DNA of 64,000 bases, taken from positions 3,100,001 to 3,164,000 of the forward strand of contig OZ234501.1 of assembly GCA_965153455.1 (NCBI GenBank). Direction: 5' to 3'. The stretch comes from Sphagnum compactum (taxonomy: Eukaryota; Bryophyta; Sphagnopsida; Sphagnales). Positions 49,123 to 63,590 of the stretch are shown one piece after another. A program made the position numbers and the translations under genes. The stretch's first letter is position 1. Each line of letters opens with the position of its first letter. The notes under the pieces are model-generated. The model saw only the letters and a program-made list of their open reading frames with translations. It searched no databases and was not told where the DNA came from.

Positions 49123-50783
49123 ATATTAGTATACTAATATAGATAAGGCGTTGAATAGACTTGTGTGTAAGTGTATAAAAAAATTGTTATGGCCCTTAAT
49201 ATTATTGGATTTTAATTTTATTTTATTTAGGTATCTTGAATGAACGAAGAGTTCAACATGTAATAAAAATTTACAAATAGGGTTTTTGCACATTAATTCT
49301 CCATGCATTCTTGTTTTTTCCCTTCATTTTAGTCATAAAAATATTTTTTGTTCAAAAAAGGTAGTGATATGTGTACTTTTCATTTAGTTGGTCACTTTTT
49401 ATTGCTTGTACAACGCATGTACTTGCAAAAACATTAATCTTGGGCTATGTGTAGGTAGGCAAAACATTAATTTAGAAGTGGATTCACATTGGATTTTGAT
49501 TTTGTAAGAACCAAAAACCCAAGTTTTGGAATGTAAAGAATTGGATCTCAAATTGAACCGAAGGTTTGATCAAAATTTTGAAAATTAGTTTTGACTGAAT
49601 TCATAGGAATAATTTGACTATAGGTAATCGTTAGAAGCTGGGACTATACAACATTAAGAATGACCATTACATTTACCATTATGTTCACGAATAAAATCCC
49701 ATGTTTCCATACAATCCTCACTTCTATATTGGAATTTCACAAACCTTATGTACCTCTATTAAACTAATTTTTTTATTGCTTTTAAACATCATTCTACTTG
49801 GTGTTAAGTCAATGGTAAGTTGATGTTAGATGTTCTTGATTTTTGGGTGCGTTCACATATGGAATGTTCAGTAACATTACTAATAATGTGGCATCCTTGT
49901 TGGCAAGTGGTGTTATCTTGGTGTTAATATTTGTGATAATTAACATCCAACCCTAGCCAAAGGCCTAGGTTTTGAGGTTTTAAGTCTTAACTTATTGTTT
50001 TGCAAAGAAGCCAAAAAAGATTTTTAAACTTTATGTTACATAACAATCTTGATTGTGGGGTCTAACTACATATTTATTACATTTCACATCAATTTTAATA
50101 ATCATATTGATTGTGACACTAACCATTAACATTCATCATGATAATGTGAATCCCATTGTGACAGAGGTAAGTTGTTTTACCTTTTGATACCGTAATTTAA
50201 CGTAACACTAACCTAGGTGTGAATGGAGACCAAAAACTAACATTTTAGGTTAATTAATGCTAACTTTAACACATGTATTTTTTTTGTGATGTTGGGTTAA
50301 TTACCTAACACTATCGGGTCAAACATGATTAGGGTTCCCCCTAAGTACCATCTCCATTTGTATCCAGTGGACCCCTTCACTTAAAACATGTTGTAACTTA
50401 ATGGCACATTCATATTGAAAGTTTGATTTTCTTCATGGATAGATACATTACTAAGGTACTATTCTATGCATAACATGTCAAATTTGGACAAGTTTCATGA
50501 TTCCTACCAAATCCTAGAAAGCAAATCTAGGATTTTGTCTCTTAAGAAAAAAAAAGTTCAAGGACTCATAAGGAATGTTTAAGAAACATTTTGGCCCAAG
50601 ATTCTTATTGAAAACACTTTAGGTACTAATGTACATAAAATGTATGAGTGTGACAAAAACCAAGTGCCCTATTGCAATGTAAAAAGTTTCAAAAGTGAAA
50701 TTTCTAGGCTTTTTGGGCCACTGATAGAAGGTGGCCCACATTGGATAAATTATACTATTCTTATTTTCATAAGTGAAAACAAT
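49123..50783. other. AT-rich intergenic sequence
   Basis: No supported gene. The + ORF at 50640-50858 overlaps the tandem duplication and shows no known motif. Confidence 0.5.
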
Positions 50784-51045
50784 AGATATTTTAGATGCCT
50801 ATATAAAATTTGGAACAAAATTATTTCATTTGACATGAAAAAAAAAAGGGAAATCTAATATAGGTCATAAGAAAAGTGAAGAAAAAAGTGAATTTGAGTC
50901 CTTAACAGTCAGTCAGATATTTTAGATGCCTATATAAAATTTGGAACAAAATTCTTTCATTTGACATGAGAAAAAAAGGGGAAATCTAAGATAGGTCATA
51001 AGAAAAGTGAAGAAAAAAGTGAATTTGAGTCCTTAACAATCAGTC
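50784..51045 (+). repeat. 131-bp tandem duplication (two copies)
   Basis: The segment starting AGATATTTTAGATGCCTATA at 50784 is repeated from 50915 and both copies end in CAGTC. They differ at only a handful of positions (for example ATTATTTC/ATTCTTTC and AACAGTC/AACAATC), so the duplication is fairly recent. Confidence 0.95.
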
Positions 51046-54000
51046 CTTAGTGTTCCTTAGGGGTTACCACAATCGTGCTTTGACCTTATCATTAAAAATC
51101 AACATCAAGCCCAAATGAAAATTCATTTAATTAGTATATCAAAATCAACATACATATGTAACATGGATATTTCCCAAAGTTTTCATTGACATTTGTTTTT
51201 GTGTTCCTTTATGTTGCTTATAAATGGCAATGTAAAGTTATTATTGTTCATCCTTGCATTGACATGAATTAAATTTGCAATGTTGTTTCCAAAGAAAATA
51301 AGTGACATGGGTTTCACCTTGAAGAAAAATTAAGTTTGTCCGATAAGACTTGCACTTCATTCCTTATTACCTATGCAAGAGGATTTGCCATGTGCCAATG
51401 TCATGCATGTAAGAAAGGGCCTATTGAAGAAAAATTGCAATCTTTAGCTTTGGCTTATGCATGACTTCAACATTGGATGCTATTGTCAAAACATGTATGC
51501 ACAACTCCTTCATGCCTATCAAAGTACAACTTGAGCCAAAGGCATTGTAAGGCGTTCAAATATTTTTAGTACCACACAATTCTTTGGCAACTCAACCAAG
51601 GTAAAGCTTTTTCTTTCATATAACTTTTAAAACCTCATATTAAAAGGGGGATTATGACATAAATTTAAGCCACTAAGGTGAGAGGACGTGCATGTATGTA
51701 CTTCATGATCACATATCAAAGCCCTCTTTAAAATAAATATGATTATTACATTAGACCTTTTAACTCGATGAATGAGTTGGTGAAAAAATTGGAAACTTTA
51801 ATTTAAAGATCACAATTTTCATTGTTTATGACTTTTTTAATATAATGACACATTAAATCATTTTTCAAGACCTTAGTTTAAAGGGAAGTCATGGTTTAAG
51901 TGCCAAAAGGATGAACATATTGGGTACATGAATATAGTATTGGTGCATTACACTCATGGGTTTTTAACCCTCTAGGAGGCAAGGAACCACAACAACATTT
52001 TCCATGCTCTAAACATTTGCACAATCTTAATCAAGCTTGATTCTATAATATAAATTCAGGTTATTACACAGGATTTCCTTAACACTCAAGACACAAACTA
52101 AGTATATATATTTTTCTTTCTATAATGTTATCTAGGTATTTAATTCATTCTCCTTTCTATGGTGCTATATTTCTCTTTCTCATCTTGAACTTCATGAAAA
52201 ACTTATTTGTTTATTTTGAGATTGGAGACTTGGGTTAGCTCAAATGAAGGTGTGTTATAGAAGCATAATTATATTGTGAATTTTGTAGATTCTAAGTGGA
52301 TGAAGGGGTTGTCCTTCCATCATCTATTCTATGTATGAGTGTATTGTGGTTTGCAAAGATTGAGTTTTAACATGTATTCATATATCCATATAGTCAATAG
52401 TGGTTTATCTAATGGGTAAATGCACACTACGGTGTACACAATTTGAGGGACACTTGGAACCACATATAGTATCAAAAGTAGCAACATAAGATTTCACTCA
52501 CTTTGAATTATTTTAAAGATCACATATAAATGATTTGGACTTCAAAATTAAAAGAAGTCACAAGAATCCTAAATATGAAATTGAGATATAATTGAACATT
52601 TGTGTAAATGTACACCAACAATTTAATAAAGGTTTTTAAAAAACCCTTATTTGACAACAATCTTCCATTGTAAAAACATCAAAATTTCATTTTATTTTTG
52701 TCAAATGATTAAAAAAACACTTAGCCCAAGTAAATATTCAATTTCCAAGAACATTTTTCAATTTTAAAAAATCATAATCATCAAAATTATCATACAAGAA
52801 TGTATTAATGAACATTTTAAATCATTAGATTTAAATTCCACAATCTTAAAAAAAATTGAAAACTTTGATGGGAAATATTTTTCTTTATGGTTCTTTTCAT
52901 GTATGTGTAAAATTTCATGGAAAATTTATCATTAAATGTAGTACTTCTTAGTCCTTTTGTTGGAATTGCATAAATGTGATAGGGCTTTACAAATCAAAAT
53001 AATACTTTGTTTGGATTATTATATCATTCATATGTGCATTGATTTCAAAACATAATGTTAGATTGGGACATAAACCATCATTTATTACAAAATTTTAGTG
53101 AAAATTATTTTCCAAATTCTCACCATGTTGCACATGAAACTTAGATAGGTATTGAAAACTATCAAACTCTGATAGTTTTTTGTGTACACCATAGCATGCA
53201 TTCACCTTAATAAATACATTTAAGGTCCAAAGGCCACTATGTACACCTTCTATGTATGCAACCTCTCAATGCTTCAGGCTTTAGATGTTTCCTTGTATAG
53301 GGACAAGTTAAAATGAAATTAAGTTTAACCTCACAAGCTTATTACAACTTGGATGAAGATACTATTGTTTAATTTTTATTAGTTATGTATTTAAGTACTA
53401 ACCAACATTTTGACTACTTTTTCCCATTAGTTTTAGGAACATAATAAATCTTAGGACATATGTTTATATAATGGTTTGCCCAAATTTTGGGTGGAATATT
53501 ATGTACTTATATGTACATGACCTTTAATGGGAGCTCATAAAATAAGTTGGGAGTCATGGCAACTTGTCATTGTTATTCATGATCAAGGTGAAAGTTTAAT
53601 GCTTTGTGGGTGATGTTCATGAAATTATGGAGGTACTCATTCATGTTGTGTTTCCTTTATAATGATATTGTGGATTTTTCTTTTCAATCTCATAGGTTCA
53701 TGTTTAAAAGGTTGAAAATGGTAAATATTACTTAATGTCACAAGAGAGAGTTTTGAATCCCTTTTTTACATTTCCCAAAAAAAACTAGAAATTCCCTTTC
53801 AATACTACTGAATGCACAAATCCCCTACAATATTTTACTCAACATGATAATGAATTAGGTTTTTAACATCTAAGCCCTTTGTGATTTGTTTGATAAATGA
53901 TTTTTTAAACTTATCCCCATGGGGAAACATTAATTATTTATTATTGTTCTTGAATTTCTCTAAGCATCATCAAGGTGATTGTCAAAAAACTTTCCTTTTG

Positions 54001-57000
54001 AAAAAGTTATCATTTACATAAAGGAAAGTATGCTTCATCAATTGGTTAGTATAAACTAAGGTTTTGAATAAGATAATAGAAAGAGGTTTGAGGTTCAATC
54101 CTTGATAGCTTCAAAGGAGAAATTAATTTTCTCTCTTTTTAACAAAACCCCAATGGTCCCACTTTCCCCTTTGACCACCTAACCACTATAGAAATAAATT
54201 ATCATGCAAATCCCCTCCTTATGTCATCGTCTCCCCATGAGGGGGCTTGTAAATCTTTGTTATGTGTTGTTGAAGGATTATGAAGGACAATGTACATGTT
54301 ATGTTTTTGTATGGAATTATGGAAGGGCTTTGGGCATTTTGTTCTCATGAATGCCTAAGTAATTGAGAATTGTAACATGTTCCCTCAAATACCAAACTTG
54401 GTTGTTCTTATTATTTGGTCATATAAGCAAATTATTTTCACATCATGGAATTGCATTCATCATTGCATTTGATGTACAATTCACGCTGTGTGTTTTTCTA
54501 TTGTTACTACAAAGGACTCGTCAACCTTAATGGGTTTGCTTTGCAAAGATAGATCAATAAATCATTAGTGGAAATTGAGCTTAAATTAAAATAATTAAAT
54601 GATTTTAATTTTTTGTCTAAGTGAAAATTTGAAAGAATGCAAAATTGAACATAAAATGTTATTTTGTATGTTTATGAATGGAGCTTAGTTATTTAAGAGG
54701 TTCATTAATTTTCCATGCTAAATTTGGAATGATGTATGACCATTTGGGTAGTTGAAAACACAAATTTGTACACGAAAGATCAAGTGACCAAATTTTTTAC
54801 AACAATAGCATCATGTGAAGTTGATTTGCATTGATTGTCATGCTTTGCAACGTGGATAACATTTATGACATGGAGATGACTTGAAACAATGTTTCAATAC
54901 TCCTTTACTAATTGAAATCAATCGGTCCTAAACTTGATACTAATCATGAAATTTCAAGTCACAAATTCTCCTATTTTCCTCCACAATGATTCATTTGGCA
55001 CAACTTTTTTTTTGTGTCACAAGCATCAAATTTGTGATTATCACTCCAAGACAACATTTTACAAGGAATTTAATTTAGAAACTTTTGAACTTGCATTAAC
55101 ATTTTATGAACATGTAGATCTACAAGTCATTCCATGGAAGGATTAATATAATTGTCTATCTATATGCTACATGGGACTTTTTCTTTCCTATATTTTGTCA
55201 TCCATTTAACTAAAATTTATGGGGAAGTCAAAAATAATTGAAAGCAAAAAATGGAGTCATAAATTGATTGAAAGTTAGGATTGGGCATTGACTAGAATGT
55301 AATTTCTAAACTTGTGTTGAAGGATTTTTGTGTAAGTTGGATTGATGTATGTTTTGTTTTATTTCCAAGGTAGGATCACCATAATCTTCCCAACTATGCA
55401 ACATACCTCATCTCATGAGTTAATTTGGCACTTATTCTAGATATCATTTGCTTTGAATGCTATGATCATCCTTATGTAGAAAGAATGTTAATTTCCATTA
55501 GGATGAACTTCACAATCTTCATTATGAGTGTGCACTCCACTTCATCTTCCTATGCACCCATAAGAAGGGCATGTAACTACATAATGTTGATAACAATTTG
55601 CACATGATGTCGTAGTTGTTAAATTGGATAGTTGGCATTGAATTGTGATCGAAGCCATGGTGATGTGGCTTGTGTGGACACATTTGATCTATAACGATAC
55701 ATTGCCATGAACAAAAAAACCACAAAAAACTTGGGATGCAACAACCCACCTACAATAATTTTCCATGCAAACTCAAAACAAGTGGGCATTGGACACATTA
55801 TCTTTTTCCTTTGATTGCCTTTTATCCCTCCCTATCTTGACATCTTGTCTTTCCCTTAATAATGAAGGAAATTTGTTGAAGGAGGAGGGAATTTGAAATT
55901 CTATCCCTTCAATTCCTATCTTTTCACATGTAACCCTTTAGACCTTACTCTTGCAAATCTCAACGTTCCAATCCACCATGCTACCTATACAAAATAGGCC
56001 ATATCACCCTTAAAAAGAGGTTGATTGGTTGAGTAATTATTGTGAAAGAAAAATTTGAAGTGAAAGGGTGACTAGTGTATTTACTATTTACTAAGATACA
56101 ACTTAGCCATTGAGGGAATTGGTCATAGATGACCCCTTCCTTGCCCTTAAAGTGCGCTAATATTTTGTATGAACACATTGGATAGGAAATTTAAAACCTA
56201 AGCTTGGATAAAAAAATCTTAGATTTAATTTAGATGAATAATTTTGGATATTTATGGAATTGTGTGTGTAAGTTCAAAGGACAAATAATACAAGCCATTT
56301 TACATTTGAACCATAATGTTGGGGTTCTTGGATGGGTTCTTCTATTTTATTCTAATTCATTGCAATGTATTCAAATGCTAAATTTGCATTTGCAGAATTG
56401 TGGTATTAACTTTTTATGAATCCCCACTACATATTATAAAGTCAAATTAGTGTTTTATATGGATCCCTCCCCCCCAAATAAGCTTGGGTTTTTCTTTTGG
56501 TTGTAATAAGAATTTACTTTTCGTTGGGTTCATCTTAAGGATGGCAACATCTTCAATTCCATTTCCACATTTTTATGAACAATTTATTTTAAGTTATGTG
56601 TCAAGGTAAGGGTTAGAAAAAAGAAATATAATCATATTAGTAAATTTGGACAACATATTTTCCAACCTAGCAAATTTAATAAAACATAGAACAATTATTT
56701 CCCATTAATAGTCTTAAAACCTATTTATGAGTCCAAAAAAAATATTAAAGGAGAAAATGTAGATAATTTTAATCCTATTTAATTATAGCTCACAACTCAC
56801 AAATGCATATGCCCATTCATCACGTATATAGAAGCTTGGCATTCCATTAGAAACAATGTTACATGTATGGGTGTAAACCCTTGTAATTGAAAGTGTAGTG
56901 CATTGTCCATAAGTTCAACCTTTTTATAAGGCTTCATAATGTGTGCAAGGTTTTGCAATGAGTTGTTGAATGTCACCAAAACCTTGGAACCTCAAATTCC

Positions 57001-59226
57001 AATGGATAATTTATGTGAAAAGGGGGATTGACTTTCATAAAGGACTATGTAAGGTAGGAACACAATAACTCAATGATATCACATTGTCCTTATGCATAAT
57101 TTAGAGCAATGCATAATATTCAAATAACTCAACCATGAATTTGATGAAACATATTAAGTCGTAGTTCAAAGTATAGGTTTAAAGGTCAACTACTTGCAAA
57201 ACCTAATACTTGCACCAACTAACACAAAACACCAATCCAATATTCAAATGCATAGAAAATGTTAACCAATAATAATCACAATTGCAATTGCCAAAGGATT
57301 GCATAATAGAACTAATTGTAGACCCCCCAAAAGGTAGCAAGATAACACAATGAAAATAAAGACTAGCAAAGCTCTTTGAATAGTACATGTCTTTCACAAA
57401 TTACATAATGGCTTGTAGAGTTGTAGAGAAGATATTGAACTTCATGTGTTCATAAATCTCCATATCTACCCCACCCATATTCACCACATTTTACTATTTG
57501 GCCATTGCAACTAAATTATCAAGTCCATTTGAGAAATAATAACAAAGGTTTAACAATCCTAGAACAAAGTTGCATGTTTATCCATTAGAGCTGAAAACTT
57601 GAAATATATCAAGAATTTTCCAAAATATGTCGAAAAAATACCACATGTACCTTAAATGGGTGGGCACATTTTTTTCCAAAATGAGTCAATCAAACACATA
57701 ATGCATGGTTTTTTTTTCATTGTTTCAAGTTGTAAATTAAATCGATGTTGAATTTTTTTGATGAACTTGTAATTTATGTTTTTCTTAATGTATTATGAAT
57801 ACATTTGGAAGAGTTTGAAATGAATCTAATGCATATGGAGAAATCATGTTTAAAATAATGTAATATGTGATTTTACTTCTTAATGCTCCTTGAAGGTGTT
57901 CAATTTTTTTTCAATGAAATATTTATGGGAATTTCTTAATATGCCTTTACATAATAATCTAATCTAACATCACTTTGTGTCGTAATAATTTTTTAAAAAT
58001 TATGTCGACATGTAAATCGAGCAATTTTAAGAATATTATTTTAAAATGACCAATCATATTTGGTCACATCACTTTGATTGGATTACCCATTGTTTATAAA
58101 GATTTGGTCACATGGGTGATTTTGTCTTGTTTTAGCAAAAACACACTAGGATTAACTTTTGTCCATACATTTTTCAAAATTGATTATTATGGTTTCACCA
58201 CAATACTAATGTATCATCTTGAAACACATCATAGATAACCCCATTAACGTTTGCCCCATGGACAAGACTTATACCATGTGTGAAGTTTCTTCCAACACTG
58301 ATGAACCTAAAGTTCTAAAGTTCAAAAGTCAATTACAAAAACCCACCACCAAAACTTTCTATAAACAAATACTTCTATACCAAAACCACATTACCCTAGT
58401 GATCCTCTTCATCTTATGTTTTTTTCCTTGCCATCTTGCATCACCTTTTGTTTTTTCCTCTTTTTCCTTTTCTAGATCCATAATCATTCAATTAGAAAAG
58501 TAACCCATTCAGCAATCACCTAGTAGCACTAGAAACATGAAAGGGAGCGAAAGCTTTGCTAGAATAAATGTTTTTAAAATAAAAAGGACATGCACCTCAA
58601 AACTTGGAGAACATTTACTTTAAATTTAGAAATGTAACCTCCGCTTGCAAATGAAAACCTAAAACCTAGTTTGCTTCCTTGCACATTCAACATCCTTTTC
58701 ATTATGCCAACATCTAATGAACAAATGTATTATCTTCCAATGCCAAATTTGAAGATTTCAAAAAAAAAATATTATGTTAAGTATCCATGGAACATTCCAT
58801 ATGATAATGTTGGCAAATAATAAGGGTGTTTAGAATTAGTTTGTTGATTGTTTGTCTACCAATGGCAACATGCATAATTAGGTTGTTACCTCCCTTTATC
58901 ATATATTGATTGAAATCACAAATAAAAGAAGAATTTCTTTGAACTTTCACCTCAAAAATTTGACAAAAATTCAAACCATGTTGTGATTTTATTATTGTGG
59001 GAAAAATAGGTGGTTGATTTTGTCAAGTGAAATTTGTATTTTTGTACTTCAACAAAATTTGCCAAAGTTGGTCTCCTAGTGGCTAAGAAATAAGAGTAAA
59101 TGAATGAAGATAGGGAAAAAAAAAAGATATGACCTTGTGGTAGTTGCCATCTACATTGGTACAAATTAGGTATTTAAGGGAAGGAAACTATCTAGAGGAT
59201 ATGACGTACTTGAGTTTTAATGGTGG
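51046..59226. other. Long AT-rich region without recognised genes
   Basis: All six frames are stop-dense. The longest ORFs (about 60-95 codons, for example 58219-58503 on + and 54934-55146 on +) show no domain, no compositional shift and no splice-linked neighbours. No tRNA- or rRNA-like sequence was noticed. It is probably ancient repeat DNA, though no family could be named. Confidence 0.5.
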
Positions 59227-59244
59227 GTGTGTGTGTGTGTGTGT
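59227..59244 (+). repeat. (GT)9 microsatellite
   Basis: Nine uninterrupted GT dinucleotides are flanked by TGGTGG and GGATTG. Confidence 0.95.
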
Positions 59245-61740
59245 GGATTGTAGAATATTCTTGTTAAAGCAACACAATAGTAGAGAAGGTGAGTGCATTT
59301 GGACTTCAATAACAATAATTACTTGTATGGGACTTTCAAATTACGAAGTTTAAGTTATTGAATTTGGTTATGAAAAAACCTTATGTGTCATTAGATTGTA
59401 AACTTTGTGGGGGTGAAATCATGATCAAAAGAGCCAGGGGTGCCAAGGTAAAAGACCTTTTCCAAGGACTGCACATGACATGTGTCATTTTTGCGTTGGT
59501 TTATAGCTTAAAATTTTGTATTTTAATATTTAACACTACATTTTAGATATAAATATATTTTTGCTACAAATTGATTTTATATCATGTATATTATGCATTC
59601 ATGCCTTTTATCCCATAGATATGAACAACATTTGTTAAAGCCACATTTTCAAAACCCATAATTTTTAGAGTCAAAAACACTTTTGAACCAAATGTGCTTA
59701 GATGGGTTATAAAAATAAAATCAAGTCATTTTGCCCTTCTAATTATCAATGTTAAAATCCTCTCCAATTTTCAAAAGGAGTGATGCACATTTGGTAGAAA
59801 AAAGGATTTTTGAAAAAAACAAGGACTATCCACTTTCAAGGTTTGAGTGTTTTGAACATGCAAAAACATTTTTGATTTATGTCAAGTTTTGAAGATGTAA
59901 ACTTTATAATTAATGAAAAATATTCCCAAAAAAATTATGACAATCCAAACTACTATTTTTCCTTTGTGGTTTTTCAAACATATATAAATATGGTTTTAAG
60001 GAATGTCCATGACTCACTTGGGTGGCTCCTTTGACTATGATTTTACCTTGTGTTGTTTTGTTTTTTCAAAGTTGGTTCTTTACACTAGTTATACATTAGG
60101 TATATTTTTCCAACTATTTTATCTTTTGGATTTCTAGTAAATAGATATTATAATGGCTAGTATTATGGTCACAATCTTGTATTAATAGCCTTGCATCCTT
60201 GTTTAGAAGACCATGTGTTGTGTTTACACCCCTAGTATAGAACTATTATCCCCTTATGTTGACATTGATGCTACAACTCTACTAGGACCCTAGAAAGAAT
60301 TATATCACATTCACTAACCATAAATCTATTACTAGTAGATGGTGCATGTTGTGCCATTGTTGAAAATCCAAAACCCTTTCCATCTTTACTCAAAGATGCA
60401 ATCATTTTTGTATTTCCAAGTTCTAGAATGGCAAAATCAATGGCCATGCGCTATCACCTAGAAGCATTTGAAAGTTCCAAATCTTGGCATGGTATATGAA
60501 ATGGACAATAAAAACAAGTGACAATAGTAAATGGACAATAGAACCCAATAGAAAAATAGTAAAAACATACAAGTTACAAACCTTGGTAAACTGCATGAAA
60601 AGGAATGACGAACATTTGAAATTCCCACCATTTGAAAATGAACAGATAATCACAAAATAAGTATCAACAGCTAGGATTAATCAAATCCAATGGCCTAACT
60701 TCTCCACTTATGGTACTTCAAATTTATTTATTTTATTGTGGACTATGTTTTTAGAATTTGATTTGCCCATTTTGTTATAATGTAAAGTGCTTTCACCTAG
60801 CTAGAGTATGCAAACATGGAAGCAAAGGACAAGATTAGAAATCTTGAAGTGTATGTCATGGATACAGTGGAATCAAAGTATGAGCTTTCCAAGAAGCTCA
60901 AATAGGTAGAAGGTAAATTGTGGAACTAGAAACAATTGTGAAGATGAATGAAGAAAGAATGGTGGAATTGGAAGGCACTTTGAAGTGGTGGCCAAGCAAA
61001 TAAAAATGGTGGAAATGCAAAACAAGGAGTTTTTAATGATTTCAATTGTGAACCATGAGTCAAAACTAGTTTTTAACTTTTTGAAAACCTCCAATGGAAG
61101 GTGTACATATATCATACCCTCACTCATTGATTTTAGGTTTTGAAAACAAAGAACCACCCAACATTGGTTTGTAGTTTGTACCAATGTTGTGTGCGTTAAT
61201 GTAAATCATTTGCACTTATAAGCTCAAGTCTTCACACTTTCACATACACAACTCACATGGTGTATATGTTTTCAATTACATTTATAATTGCAAATAGTGT
61301 AATATATTTTGAAATACACTTACACAATCCCTTGTATATTTTCTTTCAATGTGTATATGAAATTATAATGCAATAATTTTTATTTTTATTTTTTTGCAAA
61401 CCATAATCTTCAATGCCGATACAAGGTGCAATACCATCAATTTTGTTACAAACCTTAATTCTTTTTGACAGAATGAACACTATGCATTTTGCACAATATC
61501 CTCTTTCTTTGCTTTCTCTCTTCACATAATTAAAACATTTAAGCAATAGCTATGAAGATGGCACCAGTTCAACAAAGAGAGTTCAGGAAAAAATAAAGGA
61601 AGGGAAAATGGGTTGAGTCATTGGTGCTCATGTTTTGTACTCATTTTTGTTTTCATTTATTTATTGTAAAGTTGTACACAATTTCACACTACATGTAATT
61701 TACATATTTGTTTTACATTTTCACTTCAACGGTTATACAC
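59245..61740. other. AT-rich intergenic sequence
   Basis: No gene is supported. A short coiled-coil-like run of codons on + near 60815-60905 (rich in Lys, Glu and Leu) ends in stops within about 30 codons and has no continuation. Confidence 0.45.
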
Positions 61741-61776
61741 GGCCTGAAAGGACCTTACACAATTATACACTGACTT

Positions 61777-62282
61777 TTACACTGGGTGTAAGTACATCCT
61801 AAACCACACATGCACAACACTGGTTTGGACTATGGAACTGGCCTGATCAAGCCATGTTAGGGGACATAACCGGTGACTCGACGGATGGGTTTCACCCACC
61901 TGTAACTGATGACTCAGTAGACAATTGGGATGAATGACGTTGTTGCTGTCACCATAACCCTCCTGCGCCCTTTGGCCGACCAAGTACACAGCGGATATGG
62001 GTTGTAACCTGTGACCTCTCCACCAATGGGGTGATGCCACACCACCCATTTACGGAGGAACTGGTTTTGTGATTACACCTACTGAAGGTCGATGAACTGG
62101 TTTTGACTTTTCTTCTTGTGCTCACTGCAGCAAACTGCGAAGTTGCCTGGCTCAGTTTGAAACTCATGTGCACAGTATGATGCATTTGTCTGGCGGTCAG
62201 GCCTCATGGGCAATGTCATGTGCTTGCATTTGGATGTGGAACCAGTTGGAATCCTCCTCAGTAGTTGGCAGCTCCAACACAT
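61777..62282 (-). other. GC-richer segment with overlapping unrecognised ORFs
   Basis: Three overlapping minus-strand ORFs (62282-62079, 62185-61949, 62049-61777) lie in sequence that is less AT-rich than its surroundings. The first has several cysteines (CWSC, CKH, YCAH, VCCSEH) that could suggest a metal-binding fold, but no ligand spacing matches a family I know. It could be an exon, a pseudogene or chance. I assign no function. Confidence 0.25.
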
Positions 62283-62364
62283 GTTTTTGTTGAATAACTC
62301 ATTTGTTTTGAAATTCTCATTCAGAAAAAAAGAAATGTTGAAAATTCAAATCTTCCTTTTTCCT

Positions 62365-62893
62365 TCAAATTTTGTTTTTTGAAAATTTTGGGGGAAATTT
62401 CAACATATCTGAAAAAATATAACTAGTGTTGAAGCTGCTAAGGTAGTAGAGTGTACTAGCTAATTCAACCAAACTCTCATGATCACTAGATATGGGTGGA
62501 CTAGTTATCCAGATTGCAAACACTTGATCCCCAGAAAAAGAAGAGAGATTCCATGTCTTTTCTGCTGAGTGCAACAGTCTATTTATGCCCATAGTGAGCA
62601 GTGAGCACAGTTAGACCCCCATGAACAATTGCCTTGGGGTTGTAATCATATATATATGAAACAAAAGCTTTCCTAGGTGATTTTTGAGACTGTAAGAAAG
62701 TGTGATCTGCCAATACGACAGAAGCGAAGTCCAAAAGTGAGTATACCAGTTGAAATACAAGTTCCGTTTGATACAAAAGAGCCCTTGGCCACAAAGCTGA
62801 CTGATATCCACAACTGGCAAAGAAGACCGTATGACTACTTATCCTACCAATTCCAGCTTCACATTTCTTTGAAGAGTATATAGAACTACACAC
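62365..62893 (-). other. Unrecognised exon-like ORFs downstream of the LRR gene
   Basis: Two overlapping ORFs (62893-62579 and 62592-62365) read in exon-like composition. The second contains FSGDQVFAIWITSPPISSDH and DHESLVELASTLYYL, which look protein-like, but I do not recognise the family. They could be exons of one broken gene on the minus strand. Nothing else supports function. Confidence 0.25.
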
Positions 62894-63590
62894 ATACTTC
62901 TTGAAGAAAATACAGGAGCTACATACCTCTACAGCAGAAAGATCACAGCTAAAATCTATGAAATTATAAGATCATACAACTTCTGTGGGAATTCATTAAT
63001 CTGCTTGGTGCAATTTTGCAGATGTATATTCTAGCCTATAGGCATTAAAGTGTGCATGCTTAGAGCATATTTGTAGCTGTCATTGCAGAAGACAGGACGA
63101 TAACAGCAGTGGGAGTTAGGTGCAGGAGCAAATTAACCCTCTGAAGCCAGCTTTCAGGCCCTCTAGTGCAGTGTAGGTCCTTCACTGGGATGGGTGAACT
63201 TGGGTGAACTTAGACCAAGGGAGAAATATAGGTTTCTTTTTCATAGTCCACAGTTGAGATGAGCCAATGTAGAATGCTGCAGGACCCCTCATTTGACATT
63301 GTAGAATCCTCTACTTCAGATATGCAGGTTGTAGATGCAGTACACTGTCTCCCTGTGAATGATTCAAATTGCATCAAACTTTTTATATTGGTTGGGATTC
63401 TCTTATGAAGATCTTAGAAGCTCAATTCTTAGCAATGTACATGAATTGATGCTGCATCATGTTAATACCCACACCCAGAAATATGCATTTACTGCAAATT
63501 GTGCAAAAAGACAAGGGATTGAAATCTGAAATATTTCTGAAACCTAGAATGACCCCAACTGATGGTGATAAGAAAAATCTCTCCTTGGCA
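62894..63590. other. 3' flank of the LRR gene
   Basis: No coding sequence is recognised. It probably includes the 3' UTR of the LRR gene read on the minus strand. Base composition is intermediate between gene and AT-rich flank. Confidence 0.4.

Noticed and set aside
50640-50858. 72-codon ORF on +
   Set aside because: It runs into the tandem duplication, has no motif and lies in AT-rich DNA; chance is sufficient.
60815-60910. Short coiled-coil-like + reading frame, considered as an exon of a second ciliary gene
   Set aside because: It ends in several stops within about 30 codons and has no splice-linked neighbours or family match.
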